DNA from: Dysosmobacter segnis
GTDB taxonomy: Bacteria > Bacillota > Clostridia > Oscillospirales > Oscillospiraceae
DNA length: 64,000 nt
Direction of reading: 5' to 3'
Assembly (NCBI RefSeq): GCF_014297285.1
Contig: NZ_JACOQI010000014.1
Location: 1 to 64,000 of the forward strand
How positions within the stretch are numbered: position 1 is the first letter of the stretch; each line of letters begins with the position of its first letter. Both the position numbers and the translations under genes were made by a program. The notes beneath the pieces are model-generated. The model was given only the letters and a program-made list of their open reading frames with translations. It was not told the DNA's origin and searched no databases. This document shows, piece by piece, positions 36,612-45,918 of this stretch.

Positions 36612-36652
36612 CAGCATTGTAACCACCGGCATAACCGGTGGTTACAATGCTG
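36612..36652 (-). terminator. Perfect 18-bp hairpin at the end of the pilus operon
   Basis: Arms 36612-36629 and 36635-36652 are fully complementary. No T-run follows on the minus strand, so it may stabilise the mRNA end or only partly terminate. Confidence 0.6.
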
Positions 36653-36653
36653 T

Positions 36654-37142
36654 CTAATTCGTCTCCTGATTGATCTGCTTCACTTGAAAATCGGCCTCGG
36701 CCAGCTTGGTGTCCCGCCGGTCCTTGATTTGGAATTTAACGGTAAAAACTCTTTCCGTACCATTATATTCTACGGAAAAATCTTTGACCTTCAAGCCCTC
36801 CGGATAGGCGTATGCACCCAGGAATTTATTTTCTCCCAGATACACCTGACCGCTGTCAGAATTCAGGGTAAAAATCTCGTTAGCCGCACCTTCCACATAG
36901 CCCACGCCCTGAATAAACACCGTGTTGTCGGTCTCCACCGTGCAGTAGCGCAGCTTGTCGCTGATGGCGGTGGTCAGCGTGGAGCAAAGCTCCTGGGCCT
37001 GAGAGTCCGCCATGGAAATGCGGAAACTCCGCACCGCAGCATTGGCTCCCACCGCCACAAGGCTGCTGAACAGCAGCACGATGATCACCGTGCAGAGCAT
37101 CTCCGTCAGGGTCAGGCCGTTTTGATTCCGCAGTTTTTTCAT
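36654..37142 (-). CDS. Prepilin-like minor pilin
   Basis: A 162-residue protein with a class III prepilin signal (KLRNQNGLTLTEML, cleavage after Gly, Glu at +5) followed by a hydrophobic helix and a small beta-rich C-terminal domain. Substrate for the PilD peptidase in this operon. Last gene; it overlaps the preceding pilin gene by 4 bases. Probably a minor pilin of the tip or priming complex. Confidence 0.82.
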   Translation of the reverse strand: MKKLRNQNGLTLTEMLCTVIIVLLFSSLVAVGANAAVRSFRISMADSQAQELCSTLTTAISDKLRYCTVETDNTVFIQGVGYVEGAANEIFTLNSDSGQVYLGENKFLGAYAYPEGLKVKDFSVEYNGTERVFTVKFQIKDRRDTKLAEADFQVKQINQETN

Positions 37143-37438
37143 GACCCGGCCCCCGTTTTATCGTAGCTGTAATAGTAATAGCCGTTGTTTTCGTAGAGCG
37201 ACACCGGGCCGGAGCCGGTTTTTTTGCCGTTCGCTTCCTCTCCGGTCAGCGTGACTGTCGGAGAATTTTTCGATGTTGTTGCATACTGGAACATAACATT
37301 CGTGTTCCGGGTCTTGGCGTTGATCTTTTCCGCTGTGACCACAGACGTGGCCAGAATGCCAAAGGCCAGCACGGCGATCAAGATGGAGACCAGAGACTCC
37401 ACCAGCGTTTCGCCCCGGTTATTTCTCAGCTTGTTCAT
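37139..37438 (-). CDS. Small prepilin-like protein (PilV/PilI-like)
   Basis: A 99-residue protein beginning MNKLRNNRGETLVESLVSIL, a prepilin-type leader (cleavage after Gly, Glu in the mature helix), then one hydrophobic helix and a short Tyr-rich tail (YENNGYYYYSYDK). The ATG at 37438 is chosen because it overlaps the previous stop by 4 bases and puts the leader at the N-terminus. Probably a minor pilin. Confidence 0.75.
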   Translation of the reverse strand: MNKLRNNRGETLVESLVSILIAVLAFGILATSVVTAEKINAKTRNTNVMFQYATTSKNSPTVTLTGEEANGKKTGSGPVSLYENNGYYYYSYDKTGAGS

Positions 37439-38112
37439 GGGCCTGTCACCTCGATCCCTTTGGTGATCCTCTGCGGCTCCCACTTGACCGTGGTCTTGTA
37501 AATATACGAGTCGACATCTTCGCTGGAGTAGGATTCCGACTCCTCCGCTTTTGTCAGCGTTCCCTGCATGGTCAGGGTCATGCGGCAGTCATCCGTCTTA
37601 CCCTCTTCCGGCTTCAAATACAGCTGCACCTGAATTTTGCCGTCCTTCTGTGCGGAAAAGGCAGCTTTCACCGTCCGCAGGCTGGTGTCATCGTTGATCT
37701 TCAGATTCACTTCGATGGTATCGTTGAAAGCCTTGAGACTGGCATATTCGTTATTATCGTTGCCATTCTCAATGCAGGCGGACAGCCATTCGCCCATGAT
37801 CCCCTTGGGGGGGTCTGTTACCTTGGCTTTGCGTGAGACCGTATACCCTGTGATATTCCCCTCTGCATCTTTCAGCGCGGTATGGGTCTCCGTCATGATC
37901 CGTTCATACGAATCCCCCGCAATGCTGTCCCGGATCAGCTCCGCCGCGGAGCTGACCGTCAGGTAGTTCTGCTGGGCTTCCCGGTCGCTTTTCATGTGGT
38001 GGGCGGCGCTGACGGCAGCCGTCAGGATCGCCGCGCCCACCGCCATGGCCAGCAAAATGAGCAGGAGGGCCATCAGGATCGTAGCGCCGCTGTTGTTTTT
38101 CAACTTTTTCAT
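37435..38112 (-). CDS. PilX-like pilus accessory protein
   Basis: A 225-residue protein starting MKKLKNNSGATILMALLLIL, a basic start followed by a long hydrophobic helix. The leader ends in Gly-Ala and the mature part lacks Glu5, as in PilX/GspK-like minor pilins that cap the fibre. The rest is a mixed extracellular domain. GGAGGG lies upstream of the ATG. It sits 69 bases after the giant pilin gene. Confidence 0.75.
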   Translation of the reverse strand: MKKLKNNSGATILMALLLILLAMAVGAAILTAAVSAAHHMKSDREAQQNYLTVSSAAELIRDSIAGDSYERIMTETHTALKDAEGNITGYTVSRKAKVTDPPKGIMGEWLSACIENGNDNNEYASLKAFNDTIEVNLKINDDTSLRTVKAAFSAQKDGKIQVQLYLKPEEGKTDDCRMTLTMQGTLTKAEESESYSSEDVDSYIYKTTVKWEPQRITKGIEVTGP

Positions 38113-38181
38113 CCGGATCGCCCTCCTTTCCTCTCATTTTTCCGGAAATTCCGACGGCAAACGCCGTCCCATTGTGTTTGT

Positions 38182-41100
38182 TCAGCCTCCGCCGCTTGTT
38201 CCCTTGACCGTTACCGGCAGGATCGCCGTGGCGGTGTAGTTCTTGCCGCCCACTGTGCAGGTCGCTGTGATGCGGAGCTCCGTTTCTCCCGTGGCAACGC
38301 CCGTGACCGTGATCTTGCCGTCAGCAGGCTGCTCGGTGACCGTCGCCACCTCCTGATTATCGCTGGTGACTTTCCAAACAGCCGTACAGAGTTTGCCCTT
38401 CTTGTCAACAGCCTTGAGCTGGATGATCTCTGTGCCTTCTGGGTTCAGTTCAACGCTGTCCTTTTCCAAGTCCACCTTCAGATCAGCCGTGACCGTGACC
38501 ATCAGGCGGGCGATGTAGCTGCCGTACTTCGCAATCACCTCGGTCGCGCCGGTCCCTACGCCCGTCAGCGTGACCGCAAAGTCGCCCTTGTTGGGCTCGA
38601 CTGTGATTGGGACAGCCTTTGCCTTGACCACGCCCTCGGGGCTGTAAGTAAAGGTCGGCGGTTCCGCCCCTGTCCCCTCGGGTACATTGAACAGATTCAG
38701 TTTCAGTTCCTTCGTGGCCCCGGAGGACGGCACATAGTCCGCGATCAGGTCCAGAGAGACAATGCCCTCGCTCCAGAGCATACCCACCTTGGGCCACGCG
38801 CCGTAGTGGAGGTTGACCTCCTTTGCCCCGGTGCTGTCCGTTCCCCGCAGCACGGTGGGGAAGGGATAATCCTGCCCTTGCAGAGCCGCGTCGCTGCCGG
38901 GGAAGCTGTACTTACCGTGGATCGAGGAACCGCTTTCCTCGTTGGTGACCCAGCCGAAAGCCTTGCCGCCGTTCCGATTCAGCGCGTCCAAGAAGGTTTT
39001 GTAGTACGCCGCCGGGCTTTCGTTTTGAGTCTGGATAAACTTATCCTTGCCGATCTGGTTGGACATCTGCTCGTAGGTCAGCGGAGTCAGGCCGTTGATG
39101 TGGTAGATATTTGTCTTTGCGCTGTCCCAAGTGTACTGCCCCAAATAGTCCAGCTTGCCCTTCAGCATATTATCCCGGTTCGTCTTGGCCAGATCCGAAT
39201 CTTCGCCCAGCAGGTCAGTGAGTGATCTTTTCCCGCTGGCATAGAATTTCGGCAGTTGAGTGAAATCAATCTTCGCGCTGCTGTCAAGATAATAGCAGTT
39301 GGTGATCGTCATGCTATCCGCCTGACCGTACCGGTCCGCCACGCTGCCGATGAGGGAAATAGCGGTGATGGTACCTCGCATCGCCGGGAAAGTCATGTAG
39401 GTGTAACAGTTCTCAAAGTTCGGGTTGCCGTCCTGCGATTCGCCGAAATTCTTAAAGGTAGACGAGAAGCCGCTGCCGCCGATGCCTCCCAGGTAAACGA
39501 AGGTAGCAGGGTTTTTATCCCAAGAATTATCACCCTGTACAACCTTTGCCGGAGTTCCTTTGAGGCCCACAAGATCCGTGAGTTTTTTGGACACAACACG
39601 CTCCTTGAGCGTATTCTCACTGACCTCAATTTTGCCGCCGGTATAGCAGTTGCTCACCTTGCCCCGCACGCCGCCTACCAAGCCGCCCACGCGGACAAAG
39701 TTGCCCCATTTCGGCGCGACCAGTTTACTATCTTTATCCAGGTGCGTGCAGTTGATCTGAATGTCCACCACAGCGGAGCATCGGTCCAGCTCAAGGCTGG
39801 AAACGCCGATCAGACCGCCTACCACCGCCTCGCCGAGCCCCAGTTTGTTTTGGCTGTTGTCCTGGATCTTATAGCCCGCGATGGCACAGTTCTGGATCAC
39901 CGCTTCGCTCGTTTCGCGTTCATCCGCATACTCATAGGCGATACCGGCCAACCCGCCCAGTGCGTAGGCACACTGATTGTCCGTTACAATCGAGCTGCGC
40001 TGGATGATGCCGCCGTTGTCGCTGTAAAGCACGATGTTTTCGATCGTCGCGCCTGCCGTGGTGCCGAATACGCCCACATTGTAGCAGTTGGAATTGATGG
40101 CGATGTTTTTGATGTAGTAGTTCCCGCCGTCGTACTTCCCGCCGAACCACGCGTAGAGCGTAACACTGTAATTGTTCTCATTCACACCTATCGCTCCGGC
40201 GATGGGGTGGAACGGAGTGTTCTTTTCGCCGTTCGTCGGGTTTTCCATGTCCACGCCGTTGACGTCATGGGTCTGTGTCCAGCTCCGCTGGGGACGAGCA
40301 TTCTCCGCACTGGCCCGTGATTGCTTACTATCCATCGTTTTGTATTGCAGATAGGGGAACTGCGGATAGGTTTCTGAGGTCACCGGGCGGTCCGTTCCGG
40401 TATTAAATCTGAAAGAATATTTCCTCGTCCTGTAATTATATTCTGATGTAACTTCACAGCTCCAGTTGATGAATTGGAGCTGCTTCACGGAGCGGATCTG
40501 GTACGGCTTTTTCGTGGTGGTGGTCGTTGTCTTGCCGAGGTTCTGCTCGTTGTTTCCCACATCCTCGACCGGGCAGTAGGAATCTCCGAAGAAGGGGCAC
40601 ACCGCATACTCATATGTCTGCGTCCCCTGCTTCAAGGTCCATGTGCCGTTGGCGGCAAGTGTAAATTTGCCACTGATGATGTCGGTCTCTGCCAACAGCC
40701 GCAGGCCGTCTTTGCCGTCGGTCCGATAGCAGGTGAAGTTGTAGCCGGACACCTGCTTGGCAAGCTCTTTTTTCGCTTCGGCGTTTTCTGCTCCAAGGAC
40801 AAAGTTGCCGCTCGGCGTCAGCTTCCCACTTGTTTTGTCCTTGCAGTAGTAGCCGTAGCCGAAATCGGTGATCTTGCCGCCGTCATCGTGGGCGGTGCAA
40901 AGGCTGCTGCCCTCCTTGCGGACACCCTTTGCGTCAAAGCCGATGTAGGAGAAGTGATAGCCGCTGTTGGCGCCGCCCTCCTCCTTTTCCCAATAGACCA
41001 TGCCGATGGTTCCCATGTCCGCCGAGGTCGGCCAGTCGCCGTAGTGGACGTGCTTCTTGTCCGTGGCGGTGACGCTGCTGGGATAGGGGTACGCGGTCTC

Positions 41101-44100
41101 AGTCCCCTCGGTATTGGGATGGTTTTTGGTCTCAGCCACCTTGCTAAAGCCGGACAGCTTCAACTCCTTCATTTCCTCGTGGGTCTTCTTCTCCGCGCCG
41201 GAAGCTCCCGGCTCGTAATCGTACAGGCGCACCGTCCCCGCGAAGGTATAGGTGCCGCCGCTGAGGTAATAGCAGTCGGAAACGCTGCCATGATCCGACG
41301 TGAAGCCGTTGACCTCCGCGCCCGTCACGGCGCTCAGGGCCGTGGCGCAGTAGCTGTTGCGGATGGTGCCCTGATTGTCGCCCACAAAGCCGGAGATCAT
41401 GGCACTGCCGCGTATCTCCGTCAGTTCGATGCTGCCGAGGGCGTAGCTTTGGCGGATGTAGCCGCTGCCGTCGTTCATACCCACCAGACCGCCGGCACAA
41501 TAGCTCCGGGCATAGGTGCTGGTGCCGGTGATGCTGGGAATATCGGCGCTGCATGCCTGGATCAGGCCCTCGTTGCAGCCCACCAGACCGCCGAGGTAGT
41601 AGGTGCTGCCGCTGTAGGCGCTGCCGGACAGCCGGTAGCCGGAAACGGCGCAGTTTTTGATCGTGCCGCTGTTTTTACCGGCCAATACGCCTGTATACAC
41701 CGTTTTCCACTGGACATTGCCGCCCAATTTGGAGGTGGGGGCTTTTTCCAGCGGTTCCTCCGTTGTCACGACGATGTTCTCCAGCGTTCCCTCCGTAAAG
41801 CCGAACAGGCCGACGGCAAGGCCGTCCTTCCCGCTGGCAAAGGAAACGCCGGTGATGATATGACTGCCGCCGTCATAGCGGTGCTTAAAGGGAGTGGCTT
41901 CTGTCTGTCCGATGGGAGCCTGCTCCGTGACCGGTTTCCCGCCCTTGCCGTACTTTGTCCAGACATAGGTGCTGTAATCAATGTCCCGCTCCTGCTGGAA
42001 GGCGGCGTTTTTGGGCAGAACCTTCTCGTCGGCGTATTTGTCGTAATATGCGCTCAGGTTATTGAGCTGCCGCGCCGTGCGGATGCTGACGAATTCCGGC
42101 TTTCCGGCTTCGGCCGTCAGCGCAGTCTTGGCAAAATGGGGGTTGTAGTAGTATGCCTTGCCCGCCGCGCTGCCTACCGTCAGCTTCGTGTAGAAGTTCG
42201 GCTGCCCATCGACCTGCGGCACCCCATCGACCTCCTGCACCAGATCCGCAGGCAGGGGAAGCAGACAGTAGGTCTTTTTTGTGCCGTCCTTGTCGGTGAC
42301 CGTGATGGTGATTGCGGTGGCCGAATTCAATTCATAGGGCTGGTCATTAACTGTCACGGTTACCTTGTCAGCAGGCAAGTTTTTCTCATAGACTACGCCG
42401 TAGCCGTCGCCCTTCACCGTTTCCGTCGCGGACAGCGCCTCAACGTTCGCGCCGAAGAAGCCGTAGTCGTCCCCGCCGTACCACTCGTAGTACACCAGTG
42501 CGCCGTTTTCAAACTCCGCCTTCCAGTCACCGTAATGGGGCAGGTTCTTCAGCTTGGGATAGGAGTACAGCGTCAGGCCCAGACCTTTCATCAGGTTGTA
42601 GGCATAGGTATCGCTGTTCTTTCTGGTGAAGGCATTATTAGAAGAGTCAGAAGCGAACAGCTTTTCCGCATCCGCGGCGTTCAGCTCATGATAGTATTTC
42701 TCTTCGCCGATGGTAGGTTTCGCCGATCCGCCGAGATAGTACACATTCTTTGGGGAAGTACCGCTTCCCCCGCCGCTGGTATTGGCTGCCGTTCCGTATG
42801 TCAGGCTTTCTCCCGTCAGCGTCGCGCAGGCGCTGTATACATTTTCCAGTTCATTGCCGGTCAGGTCGCACGCTACAAGGCCCGCAGTAGTTTTGCCCAC
42901 CAAGAAACCGGCGGCATAACAATCTGTGATTTTTAACGTTGCCGTAGCAACAACTCGCCAGCCAATCAAACCGCTGGCATAACCTGCATCCGTTTCAGTG
43001 GTATCCGGATCACTGTAAAGGTAGCAATCTGCATAGGAGTGGTCAAGAGAAATCCCTCCATGCCCTATGCCCACCAGACCGCCGGCAGCGGTTTTGCCCC
43101 GGATGACCGTGGCAGCCAGACTGTTTTGGATCGTTAGCGGTTTTTCCTCTGTGCTGCCCACCAGACCACCGGCCACCTTGCCGTCGATCCGCGTGTGCTT
43201 CGTGAAGATCTCGTCTCCGGGAATGTTTTTGTCCTTGACATTTTTCAGGTACACCTGACAGCCGTCGATCGTTGTCGTGCCGTTCAGCTTTCCAACCAAA
43301 CCGCCGACATTTCCGCTGCCCTTAATCTGGGCGTCGGCCAAACGGATATTTTTCAATTCACCGGCAAAGGTCTCGAACAGGCCCGCATCGCCGGTCGTGT
43401 CGGTCGTGTCGACCGTCAGGTCATAGATCACCGGGCAATAGCTTCCGATCTCACTGTGATAGCTGTTGATTTTAGGATTCACGAGAGGCACAAAGTTCTG
43501 GGTCGGATAGAGAACACCCCAGCTATCGTTTTCATCACTCTTGAATTGGATATCCCGCTCCTGCATCGCGGCGGTGATTGCGGGCGTCTTGCTGTCGGTT
43601 CCTCGGTTTAAGCCGGAGTTCTCCTCCAGATTTTGCAGATGCCGTCCGTACTTGATCACCGCCGTCCGGCCGGTTCCGCCGAACCCGCTGGCATCATCCC
43701 GGACCTCCGCAAACAGGCTGTTGGTGGTAACGGTCTTGGAGGTTCCCTGGATTTGGTTGTTATTTGCATCCTTTACCCGGATCGTCACCGTCAGGTTTTC
43801 GCCGGGGATTAGATGCTTGCTTGTCTTAGCATCTTTAAAGCGGTCCTGCTGTCCGAAGCGCAGATTTTTTCCCGCACTGAGATTATCCAGCACCAGCGTT
43901 GCCGTGCGGATGCCTTTTTCCGTTTTTACGGTGTCCCCCGTATTGGTATCGGTTTTAATTTCAAATTCCTGAACAGTGTTGTCGGACTCATCCTTGATGA
44001 CGGCATAAAATTGCAGGTTATTTCTGGCGCTGACCTTGCAGGAGGCCACCACCAGCAGCTGGTCCTTATTGATGACATCCACCGTAAGGTCCAGGCTTTC

Positions 44101-44682
44101 GGTCGCCGCCGCGCCCACGGAGTCGCCGCCGTAGTAGCCGACCTTAGCGCCATTCTCCAGACGCTTGTCGCGGTAACGCAAATCATTGAATCCATCCGGC
44201 GTGTACTTCATGTCCTCCCGGCTGAAAAACACCGCGTAAACGCTGCCGCTGGAAGGATCGAACTCCACTACCCAGTTGCCGTTCCACAGGTCCGCCTCGG
44301 CCTCCGTCTCCGGATAGATCCAGGAAGCGGCGGAATCCTTGTTGTTCTTGTCGGCAGAGGTCACATAGGCCAGCGTGGTTTTCTTGTATTTATCCTTCTC
44401 TGCGTCCTTGGGGATCATGTTCATCAGCTCGGCAGCGCCTACCATGCCGGTAGGTTGATAATAGCTGTCCTGACCGACAGCCTGAAGCCGGGTCATCCGG
44501 TTCTGCACGGCGGAGAAGATCATCTCCGCCCGGCTGTCCAGCTCCGTCTGCCGAAGGTTTTTCTGAATTTTGGAGATCGGGATCATGGCCAAGGCAAACA
44601 AAATCACCAGGATCAATACCGTCACCAGCATCTCCATCAGCGAAAAGCCGCGCATATTGTTCCGTGTCGCCTTGTTCTTCAT
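38182..44682 (-). CDS. Giant prepilin-like protein with GLUG repeats and C-terminal Ig-like domain
   Basis: A 2166-residue protein, more than ten times the length of a normal pilin. It starts with a full class III prepilin signal (NNMRGFSLMEMLVTVLIL; cleavage after Gly, Glu at +5), so it should be processed by PilD and enter the pilus. From about residue 470 there are many GLUG-type repeats (GNVGGLVGKLNG, KVAGGLVGSTEEK, AAGGLVGIGHGG), typical of IgA-protease-like and adhesin beta-structures, and the C-terminal about 200 residues contain bacterial Ig-like (BIG2) segments. The ATG at 44682 has GGAGGAG upstream. Probably a tip adhesin mounted on the pilus. Confidence 0.9.
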   Translation of the reverse strand: MKNKATRNNMRGFSLMEMLVTVLILVILFALAMIPISKIQKNLRQTELDSRAEMIFSAVQNRMTRLQAVGQDSYYQPTGMVGAAELMNMIPKDAEKDKYKKTTLAYVTSADKNNKDSAASWIYPETEAEADLWNGNWVVEFDPSSGSVYAVFFSREDMKYTPDGFNDLRYRDKRLENGAKVGYYGGDSVGAAATESLDLTVDVINKDQLLVVASCKVSARNNLQFYAVIKDESDNTVQEFEIKTDTNTGDTVKTEKGIRTATLVLDNLSAGKNLRFGQQDRFKDAKTSKHLIPGENLTVTIRVKDANNNQIQGTSKTVTTNSLFAEVRDDASGFGGTGRTAVIKYGRHLQNLEENSGLNRGTDSKTPAITAAMQERDIQFKSDENDSWGVLYPTQNFVPLVNPKINSYHSEIGSYCPVIYDLTVDTTDTTGDAGLFETFAGELKNIRLADAQIKGSGNVGGLVGKLNGTTTIDGCQVYLKNVKDKNIPGDEIFTKHTRIDGKVAGGLVGSTEEKPLTIQNSLAATVIRGKTAAGGLVGIGHGGISLDHSYADCYLYSDPDTTETDAGYASGLIGWRVVATATLKITDCYAAGFLVGKTTAGLVACDLTGNELENVYSACATLTGESLTYGTAANTSGGGSGTSPKNVYYLGGSAKPTIGEEKYYHELNAADAEKLFASDSSNNAFTRKNSDTYAYNLMKGLGLTLYSYPKLKNLPHYGDWKAEFENGALVYYEWYGGDDYGFFGANVEALSATETVKGDGYGVVYEKNLPADKVTVTVNDQPYELNSATAITITVTDKDGTKKTYCLLPLPADLVQEVDGVPQVDGQPNFYTKLTVGSAAGKAYYYNPHFAKTALTAEAGKPEFVSIRTARQLNNLSAYYDKYADEKVLPKNAAFQQERDIDYSTYVWTKYGKGGKPVTEQAPIGQTEATPFKHRYDGGSHIITGVSFASGKDGLAVGLFGFTEGTLENIVVTTEEPLEKAPTSKLGGNVQWKTVYTGVLAGKNSGTIKNCAVSGYRLSGSAYSGSTYYLGGLVGCNEGLIQACSADIPSITGTSTYARSYCAGGLVGMNDGSGYIRQSYALGSIELTEIRGSAMISGFVGDNQGTIRNSYCATALSAVTGAEVNGFTSDHGSVSDCYYLSGGTYTFAGTVRLYDYEPGASGAEKKTHEEMKELKLSGFSKVAETKNHPNTEGTETAYPYPSSVTATDKKHVHYGDWPTSADMGTIGMVYWEKEEGGANSGYHFSYIGFDAKGVRKEGSSLCTAHDDGGKITDFGYGYYCKDKTSGKLTPSGNFVLGAENAEAKKELAKQVSGYNFTCYRTDGKDGLRLLAETDIISGKFTLAANGTWTLKQGTQTYEYAVCPFFGDSYCPVEDVGNNEQNLGKTTTTTTKKPYQIRSVKQLQFINWSCEVTSEYNYRTRKYSFRFNTGTDRPVTSETYPQFPYLQYKTMDSKQSRASAENARPQRSWTQTHDVNGVDMENPTNGEKNTPFHPIAGAIGVNENNYSVTLYAWFGGKYDGGNYYIKNIAINSNCYNVGVFGTTAGATIENIVLYSDNGGIIQRSSIVTDNQCAYALGGLAGIAYEYADERETSEAVIQNCAIAGYKIQDNSQNKLGLGEAVVGGLIGVSSLELDRCSAVVDIQINCTHLDKDSKLVAPKWGNFVRVGGLVGGVRGKVSNCYTGGKIEVSENTLKERVVSKKLTDLVGLKGTPAKVVQGDNSWDKNPATFVYLGGIGGSGFSSTFKNFGESQDGNPNFENCYTYMTFPAMRGTITAISLIGSVADRYGQADSMTITNCYYLDSSAKIDFTQLPKFYASGKRSLTDLLGEDSDLAKTNRDNMLKGKLDYLGQYTWDSAKTNIYHINGLTPLTYEQMSNQIGKDKFIQTQNESPAAYYKTFLDALNRNGGKAFGWVTNEESGSSIHGKYSFPGSDAALQGQDYPFPTVLRGTDSTGAKEVNLHYGAWPKVGMLWSEGIVSLDLIADYVPSSGATKELKLNLFNVPEGTGAEPPTFTYSPEGVVKAKAVPITVEPNKGDFAVTLTGVGTGATEVIAKYGSYIARLMVTVTADLKVDLEKDSVELNPEGTEIIQLKAVDKKGKLCTAVWKVTSDNQEVATVTEQPADGKITVTGVATGETELRITATCTVGGKNYTATAILPVTVKGTSGGG

Positions 44683-44710
44683 GGGGGTCCCTTTCTCCTC
44701 CGTCCTTCCG

Positions 44711-45250
44711 TCAGGAGGCCACCTCAAAATACGTGATCACCAGATCCGTCTGCACCAGATCCCGGTCCCGGCCCTGATTGGTCCGGATACTCAGATCGGA
44801 GATCTGGTTCATATTCTCGCTTTCGCTCAGGGCGTCCACAATGGCCCGCGCCTGGGCGTAGGTATGGGTCTGGAAGCTCATGGTCACCGGCCGCAGAACG
44901 ATGTAGCTGTCCTGCGTGGTGCTCTGGGAAAAGTCCAGAGAGTAGTCCACCGCAGAATCCAGAATGCGGTGAAGGTCCAGCATGAGCCTTCTGCTGTTGT
45001 CATACTGAGGGATCGTCCGCTCCTCGCCGGAGGCCCGGACCTCCTCGATCTTGCGCTGCATTTCCTGTTTCCGCGTCAGCAGGATCAGATCCTGCTCCAG
45101 CTCGCTCTGCTCCTGAGAGGTCGTGTCCTGATACTGAGCCACCTGATCCTGAATCGGCTCAAAGATCAGCTTGAAGTAGCCCAAACAGATGACCAGAACC
45201 ACCAGGATCAGCAGCAGGACCGTTTCCCGTCTTGTCAGTTCCCGATTCAT
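44711..45250 (-). CDS. pilO: PilO-like pilus inner-membrane protein
   Basis: A 179-residue protein with a single N-terminal membrane helix (about 10-30), a coiled coil and a ferredoxin-like C-terminal domain, the PilO layout. With PilM and PilN it forms the inner-membrane alignment complex. It overlaps pilN by 4 bases. Sequence similarity in this family is low; the call rests mainly on layout and gene order. Confidence 0.75.
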   Translation of the reverse strand: MNRELTRRETVLLLILVVLVICLGYFKLIFEPIQDQVAQYQDTTSQEQSELEQDLILLTRKQEMQRKIEEVRASGEERTIPQYDNSRRLMLDLHRILDSAVDYSLDFSQSTTQDSYIVLRPVTMSFQTHTYAQARAIVDALSESENMNQISDLSIRTNQGRDRDLVQTDLVITYFEVAS

Positions 45251-45918
45251 TCCGCCACCTCCGTTTCCGGCTGCAGATAGATCTTCACGGAGAAGCTCAA
45301 AACGGAAGCCGCCTTGTTTTCCTCCGTGGAAGCCACATTCAGCTCCACGCTCTGCACGATGGGCTGCTCCTCCATCACGGCGAACATCTCGGAGATCTGG
45401 TCCAGCCGCATATCGGACATCTCCACCTCGGCAGCGTCATCCAGGATCTCGACGGAGAGCACCTTGCCGCGGGGCATCATCAGGTCCTCCACCAGATCCA
45501 GCACATCCCGCCGGGGGACGGTGACCAGCTTGCCCTCGCTGTCCGCCATGCCGTCCAGAGAGCTGCTCCGGTACTCCGCCAGCACCTGCTCGTAGTCCGT
45601 CAGCTGCTCCTGACAGGCGGTGAGCTGGCTGTGGACCTTTCCGTAGGCGCTCTGGGCCTCGGACAGACGCCGGTACTGCTCCATCACGCCGAACCGGGCC
45701 ACCAGACCCGCCATCAGCAGGATCACCGCCAGACCGATCACCAAGGTCAGCATTTCTCCGGTGCGCTTTTCCCGCTTGTTCATATTGATGCCCGTCTTGC
45801 TGGGGCATTTGATCATTTTCCGGGGGGCAGCCCCGCTGGGGGCAGGCTCATAGGGGATGGCTTCCGCCGGCTGCTGCGCCGGAATGGAGACCTCCTCCCG
45901 CTCTTTTTCCAGAATCAT
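45247..45918 (-). CDS. pilN: PilN-like pilus inner-membrane protein
   Basis: A 223-residue protein with a 55-residue cytosolic N-terminus, one membrane helix (about 57-75), a coiled coil and a C-terminal ferredoxin-like domain. Fits PilN, which binds PilM through its cytosolic part. Overlaps pilM and pilO by 4 bases each. The cytosolic part is longer than the short PilM-binding peptide of classical PilN. Confidence 0.72.
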   Translation of the reverse strand: MILEKEREEVSIPAQQPAEAIPYEPAPSGAAPRKMIKCPSKTGINMNKREKRTGEMLTLVIGLAVILLMAGLVARFGVMEQYRRLSEAQSAYGKVHSQLTACQEQLTDYEQVLAEYRSSSLDGMADSEGKLVTVPRRDVLDLVEDLMMPRGKVLSVEILDDAAEVEMSDMRLDQISEMFAVMEEQPIVQSVELNVASTEENKAASVLSFSVKIYLQPETEVAE

